From NCBI GenBank assembly GCA_964510205.1, contig CAZEBW010000003.1:33078-97077 (forward strand): a DNA stretch of 64,000 nt. Reading direction: 5' to 3'. A program made the translations under genes and the position numbers. The notes beneath the pieces were generated by a model that was not told where the DNA came from, did not search any database, and was given only the letters and a program-made list of their open reading frames with translations. This DNA comes from CAZEBW01 sp964510205 (GTDB lineage: Bacteria; Chloroflexota; Anaerolineae; VGOG01). Below are positions 58,701 to 64,000 of the stretch, one piece after another (position 1 is the stretch's first letter; each line of letters starts with the position of its first letter).

Positions 58701-60671
58701 GGCCTCTACGGTGTAGCTGCCCACGGGCAGGGTCAGGTTGTAGCGCCCGTCGGCGCCGGCTGTGGCTGAGGCGGAGACGCCCAATACCTGGATTGTAGCC
58801 GCCAGCGGCTCCTCTGTCCTCCCCTCAGTCACTCGACCGCTGAGGGCGCCCGTTGGGGCCGGCTTCAGGGCCAGGTCGCGCAGGGACATGTAGCCCGTGA
58901 TCACCTCCACTCCCTGCACCGTGGCCGAGAGGTAGCCAAACGCGCTGGCTGTGACGTCGTAGAAGCCGCCGGGGACGCTCACGACGTAGGTTCCCGTGGC
59001 ATCGGTGGTGGTGACGAATCGGTCGCCGGCCTGGCTGACGCCACTGACCACAGCATCTGGTATGCCGGTAGATTGGTACAATCGTAGATTCGTAGACTCG
59101 TACATTCGTGGATTTGATCCCGAGTTTGCGAATCCCGAATCTACGGGTCTACGGGTTTCCGAGTTTACCAACCCGTAGAGCTTCCCCGCCCCCAAGGCCC
59201 AGCGGACAGCGTCGTAGGCGTCAATCCGCCCCGCGCCGAAGACGTTGTCGGGGCCGGGCTCGCCCAGATCGAGCGCGGTGTACTTCATGAAGCTCTCCAG
59301 GTCGTCAGTGGTCAGCGTGGAGTCGGCCCCCGTTAGCGAAGCGGCCCCCGTTAGCGAAGCGGCCTCCAGCAGCAGGGCCGTCAGTCCCACCACGTGGGGC
59401 GTGGCCATGGAGGTGCCGGCCCAGCCCCCCTCGTAGCCGCCGCCGGGGACGCTGGAGCGAATGCCCACGCCGGGAGCGCTGACCTCGGGCTTGGTTTCTT
59501 CCCAGAAGGAGGGACCCAGGCTGCTGAAGGAGGCGATGGCGTCGTTGGAGTCGGTGGCGCCCACAGCTACAGCGTGGGGAAAGCTGGCCGGCGAGTCTAT
59601 GGACCCCTGGCCCGTGTTTCCCTCGTTGCCGGCGGCGAAGACGGGGAGGATGCCCGCTGCTTGCCAGGCCGCCACATCGTCCCAGAAGGCGGCATTGGCC
59701 CCGTTGATGTCGCCCCAGGAGTTGCCGACCACGTCGGGCGCTTGACTGGCATCCGGATTCTCCCCGTTGAGGTCGGTGGGGGCCAGCACCCACTGGAAAG
59801 CCTGGTGGATCTTCACGTCATCGGTGACGCCGGAATCATCGAAGAGCTTAATGGCGATCCATCGGGCGCCGGGGGCTACGCCGATTTGGTTGCCGTTCCC
59901 ACCGTCCCCGACGATGGCGCCCATGGTGTGGGTGCCGTGGTCGTGGCCGTCGTTGGGGGCGGCTGGGTAGGTGGCCGTGGCGTCGAACCAATCGTAATCG
60001 TGATTTCCATCGGCGCCGCGGTATTTGCTCCGCAGGGCGGGGTGGGTCCAGTCCACGCCGGTATCCATGTTGGCCACCACCACCCCGCGCCCGGTGATGT
60101 CGAAGTCGCTCCACACCTGATCGGCCCGCACCTGGGCGATGTTCCATTCTACGGATTGCGCATTGCGTGTTGTGTATTGCGTGTTGCGTGTTGGGTCTGG
60201 CAATTGATGTCTGTGGTTGGCGCGGATTTTTTCCACCTCGGGGCGGGCGGCCAGGGCGAGAAGCGTTTCCAGGTCGCCGGTCACGGCCAAGCCGTTGAAG
60301 ACCCAGAAGGGGAGGTATTCCTCGACGCGGCCTGAGGCCTGCTGGTCATCCAGATAGGCTCGGATGTCCCTCTGGCTCCTCTCGGCCACGGCCTGCAGCG
60401 ATGAGACCACCGCCTGGCGGCGGGGCAACTTCTCTTGGATGCGCTGCGTTGGGGCTAGCTCGGCCTGCTGGGTCAGGTGGACGATGTAAGTCGTTTTCTT
60501 ATTGGAGGCCAGTTCCTTGAGAACCTGCGGCTCGATCTTGACCCGCAGGGCCAGGGGGATCTTCTGGAGGGAGGGCGGCTGCGGCGGGGGGGTCGCTGCG
60601 ATGGGGGAGGGGATCAACAACAGCAGGAGCACAGCGAAGACAACCAGCCCGAATCCTTTGCGCCAAGTCAT
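55797..60671 (-). CDS. Secreted subtilisin-like serine protease with CarboxypepD_reg and DUF11-like domains
   Basis: A 1624-residue S8 protease. It has a signal peptide (1-26), an inhibitor I9-like propeptide (about 40-155), and a catalytic domain with Asp203 (ANMDTGVDWTHP), His248 (GHDHGTHTMG), oxyanion Asn317 (VVGNSWGD) and Ser421 (GTSMATPHVVG). Two carboxypeptidase-regulatory-like beta domains follow (GTYVVSVPGGFYDVTASAFGY; GRYNLTLPVGSYTVEASLSGH), then an amidotransferase-like segment (LMDYLNGGGRLLIAGQDIGYW) and four DUF11-like domains. It ends YRLYLPFLIQPVRNP. Four dispersed repeats are read in frame (57256, 59073, 59325, 60153). All catalytic residues are present, so it should be active outside the cell, possibly processing the nearby surface proteins. 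Confidence 0.95.
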   Translation of the reverse strand: MTWRKGFGLVVFAVLLLLLIPSPIAATPPPQPPSLQKIPLALRVKIEPQVLKELASNKKTTYIVHLTQQAELAPTQRIQEKLPRRQAVVSSLQAVAERSQRDIRAYLDDQQASGRVEEYLPFWVFNGLAVTGDLETLLALAARPEVEKIRANHRHQLPDPTRNTQYTTRNAQSVEWNIAQVRADQVWSDFDITGRGVVVANMDTGVDWTHPALRSKYRGADGNHDYDWFDATATYPAAPNDGHDHGTHTMGAIVGDGGNGNQIGVAPGARWIAIKLFDDSGVTDDVKIHQAFQWVLAPTDLNGENPDASQAPDVVGNSWGDINGANAAFWDDVAAWQAAGILPVFAAGNEGNTGQGSIDSPASFPHAVAVGATDSNDAIASFSSLGPSFWEETKPEVSAPGVGIRSSVPGGGYEGGWAGTSMATPHVVGLTALLLEAASLTGAASLTGADSTLTTDDLESFMKYTALDLGEPGPDNVFGAGRIDAYDAVRWALGAGKLYGLVNSETRRPVDSGFANSGSNPRMYESTNLRLYQSTGIPDAVVSGVSQAGDRFVTTTDATGTYVVSVPGGFYDVTASAFGYLSATVQGVEVITGYMSLRDLALKPAPTGALSGRVTEGRTEEPLAATIQVLGVSASATAGADGRYNLTLPVGSYTVEASLSGHQTQRAEVSIAEGAMTSQDFALSLAPSLLLVDADVWLEENVNLYYQYALDKAGYLYDTRLITDTAHLPTAEELGGYDVVIWATPWGSPGYIGADQALMDYLNGGGRLLIAGQDIGYWDDEQGYAPLFYNNYLHASFLGEPQNLDELVGTDILEGLSLTLNDTYAYKNTGYCTLFGCWYPDEIELADNTALPIIAYPDGGIRGLKAESPPYRVIYFGFGLESVGPRDALTQTMARSIAWLTLPSLTKTVDGETVAPGEALTYTLTLNNIGSADLPNVSLTDPIPEHTTYVPHSASGGAAYDPDSDHIQWSGTLTATTKMAFTFRVVTEEDLVGGTVITNTATLDDGQGHTLQSRATTTVLAPDLTGSTKTVNGVAQAAAAAGDVLTYTISLINSGSVEAPDVSLVDAIPQHTAYVSGSASGGATYNADLDQIEWTGAVPPTGHDYTWADSDSASRGIRKSGNQGIGGTDSLITDSLLPYYEWVDITEIGTLITGLRDDTNHGPFSMGFSFPFYGSNYTSFRLCTNGFLSLTSDSTAYSNAPLPSGMEPFNLIAPFWDDLNFKTGGEAYHWSNNEDTLVVSYLEAPHYSSGGPYTFQVILRADGSITYQYQSMVDRLEEATIGLQNADGSQGLTIAHNEAYVHDGLAILISPPTPPRDITFQVRIAEPLPPETIITNTATIDNGRGATYERRATTRVNAIELAGSTKEVDRSVAAPGEVLTYTLTLRNSGMADATKVTIVDPIPAHTVYQPGSATGGAIYEEAADRITWSGAVPAGDQASFSFAVRTLLPLSDGVPNSASPTITNTATIDDDVHAPFTRTAATTILVPDLSPSEKQVSSATASPGQVLTYTILVKNAGSGPAMVALTDTLPAEVTYVPDSAWAGSGGPATYDDAAHRLTWSGRVPVSGMATVRFAAQVTGPGPITNILRLDDGAGSVIERQATTEGDTEYYRLYLPFLIQPVRNP
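57256..57330. repeat. GGGAATCAGTGATCAGG palindromic repeat inside the subtilase gene
   Basis: GGGAATCAG words followed by CTGATTCCC-type words form a hairpin; in frame as KSGNQGIGGTDSLITDSLL between two DUF11-like parts. Confidence 0.85.
59073..59171. repeat. TTGGTA...TACCAA palindromic element inside the subtilase gene
   Basis: A 99-bp element (33 codons) with the same ends and words (TCGTAGATTCG, GAATCTACGGG) as the intergenic element at 10814-10928. It is in frame as ETRRPVDSGFANSGSNP to LYQSTG, in the linker after the catalytic domain. Confidence 0.9.
59325..59360. repeat. Two 18-bp GTTAGCGAAGCGGC repeats inside the subtilase gene
   Basis: Two identical 18-mers (GGCCCCCGTTAGCGAAGC) at 59325 and 59343 encode AASLTGAASLTG right after the helix carrying the catalytic Ser. 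Same core as in the aminotransferase, aldehyde oxidoreductase and M20 hydrolase genes. Confidence 0.9.
60153..60198. repeat. TTGCGTGTTGTGTATTGCG tandem repeat inside the subtilase gene
   Basis: About five copies of a 7-8 bp TTGCGTG word in frame as PDPTRNTQYTTRNAQ at the propeptide-catalytic domain junction. Confidence 0.85.
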
Positions 60672-60761
60672 GGACGTTTCCTTCTTTCTTTGGAATTTGT
60701 GGGGCCTGCGTGCTCAGGAGAACGGCGAGCATACGCCAGATAGATGTGGGAACCTGTGGTT

Positions 60762-60796
60762 GTACGAAAGGGGGCATTGATTGCCCCCTTTCATAC
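60762..60796 (-). terminator. Terminator after the tRNA genes
   Basis: On the minus strand GTATGAAAGGGGGCA and TGCCCCCTTTCGTAC form a 15-bp stem with one mismatch, loop ATCAA, just downstream of tRNA-Gln and upstream of the subtilase gene. Confidence 0.7.
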
Positions 60797-60807
60797 GATC
60801 ACTATAG

Positions 60808-60878
60808 CTCGGGGACCAGGACTCGAACCTGGACTTTAGGATCCAAAATCCCGCGTCCTACCATTAGACTATCCCCGA
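60808..60878 (-). tRNA. tRNA-Gln (TTG)
   Basis: Cloverleaf with acceptor TCGGGGA/TCCCCGA, D stem GTCT/GGAC, anticodon loop TTTTGGA (anticodon TTG) and T arm CAGG-TTCGAGT-CCTG; discriminator G. No CCA is encoded. The first anticodon-stem pair (C-A) is a mismatch. Confidence 0.92.
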
Positions 60879-60913
60879 TCGCTCTCCCCACGGTTTGCAT
60901 CATGGTGAGAAGG

Positions 60914-60986
60914 CAGCGAGGGTGGGCTTCGAACCCACAACCCCCCGGTTAACAGCCGGGTACTCTACCGGTTGAGCTACCTCGCT
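60914..60986 (-). tRNA. tRNA-Asn (GTT)
   Basis: Acceptor AGCGAGG/CCTCGCT, D arm GCTCAACCGGTAGAGT, anticodon loop CTGTTAA (anticodon GTT), T arm GTGGG-TTCGAAG-CCCAC; discriminator G, no encoded CCA. Confidence 0.95.
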
Positions 60987-61005
60987 GTACCTTGGTTGTC
61001 TCTAG

Positions 61006-61078
61006 TGAGCCGCGCGGGACTCGAACCCACAACTCTCGGCTTAAAAGGCCGATACTCTACCACTTGAGTTAGCGGCTC
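61006..61078 (-). tRNA. tRNA-Lys (TTT)
   Basis: Acceptor GAGCCGC/GCGGCTC, D arm with ACTCAAGTGGTAGAGT, anticodon loop CTTTTAA (anticodon TTT), T arm GTGGG-TTCGAGT-CCCGC; discriminator A, no encoded CCA. Confidence 0.95.
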
Positions 61079-61101
61079 CGATCAAAACATCTGTGATGTG
61101 C

Positions 61102-61482
61102 TTACTCTCTGTCGCGCGACAGCAGCCAGCATATCAAGAACAAGACCCCCGGCGCTGCTACGAGCGCGAAGTACGGACCATCGGGAAAGCGGCTGCTCAT
61201 GACCCACAACGCCGCATAGAAAGCCATGAGGCTGCCAACGGTAATGCTTCCTCCCAATCCTTCCCAACGCCAGGCCATCACTATCCCCAGGCAAACCCCG
61301 AAGGGGAAGAAGGACAGGCCAACCCAATCGCGGGGCGTGAACTGCGCCGGGTTGAACCCCTCCGCCAGGCCGCTTCCGATGAACATAAGCAGGACAAATC
61401 CCACGCTGGCCAAACTCCAGGCCCTTGCCATCCATCGGATGGTAAGCGTCGTGATGCTGGGTCTCACTATCGGTTCGTTCAT
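61102..61482 (-). CDS. Small four-helix membrane protein of unknown function
   Basis: A 126-residue protein with about four hydrophobic helices (LASVGFVLLMFIGSGL; FFPFGVCLGIVMAW; SITVGSLMAFYAALWVM; YFALVAAPGVLFLICWLL), a layout seen in DUF7670-like bacterial membrane proteins, not assigned further. The start at 61482 follows AGGAGGGG; a perfect sigma70 promoter is about 65 bp upstream. The stop is 24 bp before tRNA-Lys, so the three tRNAs may be read through from this promoter. Confidence 0.82.
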   Translation of the reverse strand: MNEPIVRPSITTLTIRWMARAWSLASVGFVLLMFIGSGLAEGFNPAQFTPRDWVGLSFFPFGVCLGIVMAWRWEGLGGSITVGSLMAFYAALWVMSSRFPDGPYFALVAAPGVLFLICWLLSRDRE

Positions 61483-61544
61483 GCAGTCCCCTCCTTCTGC
61501 CAATGAAGAAGCGCCGCCCCAACTGCTTGCGGCACTTAACCTGG

Positions 61545-61573
61545 ATTATACCGTACTTTTCGGAACTTGTCAA
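61545..61573 (-). promoter_or_regulatory. Consensus sigma70 promoter (membrane protein and tRNA genes)
   Basis: Minus strand TTGACA (61573-61568), 17 bp, TATAAT (61550-61545): a perfect consensus match. Confidence 0.88.
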
Positions 61574-61592
61574 AGATTCTGAAGATCGCAGG

Positions 61593-61746
61593 TGCATTTC
61601 AGTCTTGGGGCAAATGTCATTGCGAGGGCGCGGTGTGTGCGCCCGAAGCAATCTCCAATGTGCGTAGGGGATTGCTTCGTCGCAAAAAGCGCTCCTCGCA
61701 ATGACACATGACGCTGTCTCTTGGTCTTGCCCCCAAATTGAAATGC
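61593..61746. mobile_element. Nested palindromic element with TGTCATTGCGAG core
   Basis: Outer imperfect inverted repeat CATTTCAGTCTTGGGGCAA and TTGCCCCCAAATTGAAATG encloses an inner one, TGTCATTGCGAG (61615-61626) and CTCGCAATGACA (61695-61706), which in turn holds GAAGCAATCTCC/GGGATTGCTTC. No ORF. It lies between two divergent promoters; the inner core recurs in frame in the gene at 16571. Confidence 0.75.
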
Positions 61747-61817
61747 AAGTGAAGATCGCTTGGTACATCGTTGCCCAATTTCATTCCGCCTTTCCTCCGC
61801 TCGCGCGCGACCGCTTT

Positions 61818-61846
61818 TTGACACTCTACCTGAGGTGGGCTATAAT
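61818..61846 (+). promoter_or_regulatory. Consensus sigma70 promoter (HEAT-radical SAM operon)
   Basis: TTGACA (61818-61823), 17 bp, TATAAT (61841-61846), then GGGAGG 20 bp later and the ATG at 61879. Confidence 0.88.
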
Positions 61847-61878
61847 AAGCCTCAACAGATCATCAACGGGAGGTACGG

Positions 61879-62571
61879 ATGCCTAATCTGAACATTCTGC
61901 AAGCCGAGGCTGAGCGCCGCCGTGAGATGCGGCCCGAGGCCGAGCGGCTTTATGACCAACACCGCGATCAGATTCCCCGGCTGATTCGTCAGTTGGCCGG
62001 GCCTACTCAGGCCGAGCACGACGAAGCTTTCGAGTTGCTGAGCCAAATGGGTGAGATAGTCGCCTCTGAGCTGCTCGATGCCCTGGCAGACCCGACGCTG
62101 GACGAGGCTGCCGCCGACGAAGTAGTCGCGCTCTTGGGCCTGACGGGCGACGATCGCGCCCGCGAGCCGCTGTGGGAGTTCTTCCAAGATCAGGATGACC
62201 TGGAGCGCGCCTCTAGCGCCGCTCTCAGCCTGAGCGGGCTGGGGGACGACCGCGTGCTTCCTTTCCTGCGCCGCATGCTCGACTCTGACGACGAAGAACT
62301 GGTCTTCAATGCTGTGGCCTCGATGGTCACCGTCGGCACAATGGACGACATCCCCCAATTGCGCAAAATCCACCGCCAGCACTCGGCCAATTGGGAGATT
62401 CGCTTCGGGATCGCCAACGTCATATTGACCGTCTTGACCGAGGCCGGCGAAGCCGCTCTCAACCGCACACTGGATGACATACAGGCCAGTTTCGCCGACC
62501 GCCGTCTATGGGATGACATCTGGGCCATTCTGGATAGTGAGTTCGGCGAGAAGGATATCACGTGGCATTGA
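61879..62571 (+). CDS. HEAT-repeat protein
   Basis: A 230-residue, all-helical acidic protein with HEAT-like repeats (AFELLSQMGEIVASELLDAL; VVALLGLTGDDRAREPLWEFF; SAALSLSGLGDDRVLPFLRRML; AVASMVTVGTMDDIPQLRKI). Such repeats bind other proteins. Start ATG has GGGAGG 8 bp upstream. Its end overlaps the radical SAM gene start by 10 bp, so they are coexpressed; it could be an accessory or assembly factor for that enzyme, but this is inference. Confidence 0.9.
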   Translation: MPNLNILQAEAERRREMRPEAERLYDQHRDQIPRLIRQLAGPTQAEHDEAFELLSQMGEIVASELLDALADPTLDEAAADEVVALLGLTGDDRAREPLWEFFQDQDDLERASSAALSLSGLGDDRVLPFLRRMLDSDDEELVFNAVASMVTVGTMDDIPQLRKIHRQHSANWEIRFGIANVILTVLTEAGEAALNRTLDDIQASFADRRLWDDIWAILDSEFGEKDITWH

Positions 62572-63536
62572 CATCGCCCCGCTCCGCCGTCAACGTCTCC
62601 ATCGGCGCCGCCGGCGTGCTGGGCCTGGCCGACGTGGCCCTGGATGCCGCCCCCACTACCGCCTACCTGATGCTGGGCGGACGCTGTGTCATGGATTGCG
62701 CCTTCTGCGCCCAGGCCCGCTCCAGCGAGGCCGGCGCGCTGAAGCTCTCCCGCGTCAACTGGCCGGAGTTCGATGAGTCGCAAACCTTGGCCCTGCTGGC
62801 CCAAGCTGTGGGGCGAGGAGACATCCGTCGCTGCTGCCTCCAGGTGACGGCAGCCGAGGGCGCCTTCCAGCGCACACTGGAGTTGATTCGAGCTGTGCGA
62901 GCAACCTGTGACGTTCCCGTTGATGCCGCTGTCCTGCCCAGGGACATGGGTCAGATTGAGGAGCTGCTGGCGGCAGGCGTGGATCACATCGGCTTTGGGC
63001 TGGATGCCGCTTGCAAGCGGGTCTTCCAGCAAGTCAAAGGCGGGAGCTGGGCGCGCAGCCTCTCGCTCATCGAAAAAGCAGCGCGGCGGTTCCCCGGCCA
63101 CGGAGCGGTGCACCTCATCGTCGGTTTGGGCGAAAGCGAACAAGAGATGGCCGAGATGATCCAGCGGATGCACGACCTGGGCCTCGTCGTAGCCCTCTTC
63201 GCCTTCACCCCCATTCGAGGCACCCGCCTGGAAGACGCTTCCCCCCCTCCTCTCTCCGCGTATCGTCGAATGCAGGTCGCCCAATACCTAATATCCAATA
63301 ACCTGGCCCGAGTTGGTGAATTCACCTTCTCTCCCGTCGGTCGCCTTCTCAGCTTCGATCTCCCTAATCTGCCCGAAATCCTGGCCGATGGTGTGGCCTT
63401 TCAGACCTGCGGCTGCCCCGATTGCAACCGGCCATTTTACAACGAGCGGCCCGCCGGACCGATGTACAACTATCCCAGGGCATTGACGGCAGAGCAGATA
63501 GAGGCTGCTATCGAGGACGTAGAGCGTGAAACGTGA
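62562..63536 (+). CDS. Biotin-synthase-like radical SAM protein, candidate LipS-type lipoyl synthase subunit
   Basis: A 324-residue radical SAM enzyme. The [4Fe-4S] motif is C42-x3-C46-x2-C49 (GGRCVMDCAFCAQAR); a (beta/alpha)-barrel follows with GFGLDAACKRVF and a typical SAM-binding VGLGESEQEM. A second cysteine group near the C terminus (TCGCPDCNRPFYNE) could ligate an auxiliary cluster, which classical BioB lacks. It sits directly upstream of a lipoate ligase-family gene, the arrangement known for the two-part LipS1/LipS2 lipoyl synthases of archaea and some bacteria. Only one such subunit is visible here. The gene end (VERET) and stop lie in a CGTGAAAC repeat. Confidence 0.75.
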   Translation: MALTSPRSAVNVSIGAAGVLGLADVALDAAPTTAYLMLGGRCVMDCAFCAQARSSEAGALKLSRVNWPEFDESQTLALLAQAVGRGDIRRCCLQVTAAEGAFQRTLELIRAVRATCDVPVDAAVLPRDMGQIEELLAAGVDHIGFGLDAACKRVFQQVKGGSWARSLSLIEKAARRFPGHGAVHLIVGLGESEQEMAEMIQRMHDLGLVVALFAFTPIRGTRLEDASPPPLSAYRRMQVAQYLISNNLARVGEFTFSPVGRLLSFDLPNLPEILADGVAFQTCGCPDCNRPFYNERPAGPMYNYPRALTAEQIEAAIEDVERET

Positions 63537-63607
63537 AGACTTGAAACGTGAAACGTCAAACGTGAAACGTGACTGTTACGCTTTACGTTTTACGCATCAC
63601 GTTTCAC
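63525..63607. repeat. CGTGAAAC/GTTTCACG palindromic repeat between radical SAM and ligase genes
   Basis: Five GTGAAAC words then complementary TTACGCTTTACG, TTTTACG and CACGTTTCAC words. It contains the stop codon of the radical SAM gene and the start region of the ligase gene. Confidence 0.9.
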
Positions 63608-64000
63608 TTTTCTACCCTGCCGCCGATTGGCGGCTGCTGAAAACGGGCCGGGCCGATGGATTCACCAACATGGCCATTGACGAAGCCATCCTGTGGGCCG
63701 TGGCGGAGGGGAAATCTCCGCCCACGCTGCGCTTCTACGGCTGGCAGCCGCCCTGCCTCTCCATTGGCTACAGCCAGTCCCTGGACGGCCAGGTGGATGT
63801 AGACAGATGCCGAGAGGCTGGCATTGATTTCGTGCGGCGGCCCACGGGCGGGCGGGCCATTCTCCACGCCGACGAGCTGACCTACAGCGTGGTCGCCCCC
63901 CAGGCGGACCCCCGCGTGGCCGGAGGCGTGGTCGAGTCCTACCGACGTCTGAGCGCGGGGTTGGTGGCGGGGCTGAGGAATTTGGGGGTGGAGGCGTATC
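63541..64000 (+). CDS. Lipoate-protein ligase A / LplA-family protein (partial, cut by window end)
   Basis: An open frame runs to the window end without a stop. From 63613 it reads YPAADWRLLKTGRADGFTNMAIDEAILW (key words ADWRLL, NMAIDEA), then TLRFYGWQPPCLSIGYSQ, and RRPTGGRAILHADELTYSVV, the conserved lipoate/octanoate-binding motif of the BPL/LplA/LipB fold. Such proteins attach lipoate or octanoate to lipoyl domains. The start is uncertain: TTG 63541 and GTG 63562 both lie inside the CGTGAAAC repeat, so the first ~24 residues would be repeat-encoded. The catalytic lysine would lie beyond the window. Coupling to the radical SAM gene suggests a lipoyl-assembly operon. Confidence 0.85.
   Translation, partial: MKRETSNVKRDCYALRFTHHVSLFYPAADWRLLKTGRADGFTNMAIDEAILWAVAEGKSPPTLRFYGWQPPCLSIGYSQSLDGQVDVDRCREAGIDFVRRPTGGRAILHADELTYSVVAPQADPRVAGGVVESYRRLSAGLVAGLRNLGVEAY

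Overview
The window reads as high-GC chromosomal DNA of an environmental bacterium, most likely a member of the Chloroflexota (Anaerolineae-like). This is inferred from the mix of housekeeping genes, the very large secreted proteins built from DUF11, beta-helix and dockerin modules with Thr/Pro linkers, two secreted proteins ending in a Y-[QR]-[IL]-Y-L-P motif, the aldehyde:ferredoxin oxidoreductase, and the heavy load of short dispersed palindromic repeats. No taxonomic marker was available, so this is a judgement from style.

Layout. (1) 1-12.2 kb, all minus strand: mutS, diacylglycerol kinase-like and plsY-like genes; an aldehyde:ferredoxin oxidoreductase behind rph (RNase PH); a PLP aminotransferase; a two-gene unit of a small winged-helix-like protein and a membrane protein; purA; and an M20 (YgeY-like) metallohydrolase. 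(2) 12.4-24.2 kb: envelope glycan genes. An AbrB-type regulator, a GT4 glycosyltransferase and a polyprenyl-phosphate sugar-1-phosphate transferase form an overlapping operon. A second GT4 gene diverges from a membrane GT39-like protein, a secreted anchored protein and a PTPS_related giant membrane protein. (3) 24.9-60.7 kb: about 36 kb of secreted and surface proteins (CSLREA/beta-helix, NHL, DUF11, Ig-like, dockerin, cohesin-like, YadA-head plus S74 chaperone, subtilase). (4) 60.8-64 kb: tRNA-Gln, tRNA-Asn and tRNA-Lys, a small membrane protein, a HEAT-repeat protein, a biotin-synthase-like radical SAM enzyme, and the start of a lipoate ligase-family gene cut by the window end.

Two things stand out. 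First, three surface-protein operons share one promoter-like box with invariant spacing: GGCCGTATCT, 16 nt, GTTATA, 5 nt, TAGAG. The 11-kb operon starting at 24968 also has a candidate c-di-GMP-I (GEMM) riboswitch ending in an intrinsic terminator. This suggests a surface-adhesion regulon with second-messenger control. Second, short, mostly palindromic or tandem 7-18 bp repeat elements are scattered between genes and inside coding sequences. In about ten genes, including mutS, aldehyde oxidoreductase, aminotransferase, M20 hydrolase, glycosyltransferases and subtilase, they are read through in frame as extra peptide loops. One 18-bp core occurs in four unrelated enzymes. Two other elements carry 10-11 bp flanking direct repeats, as expected of MITE-like insertions. 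Elsewhere the repeats supply a stop codon or the start region of a gene.
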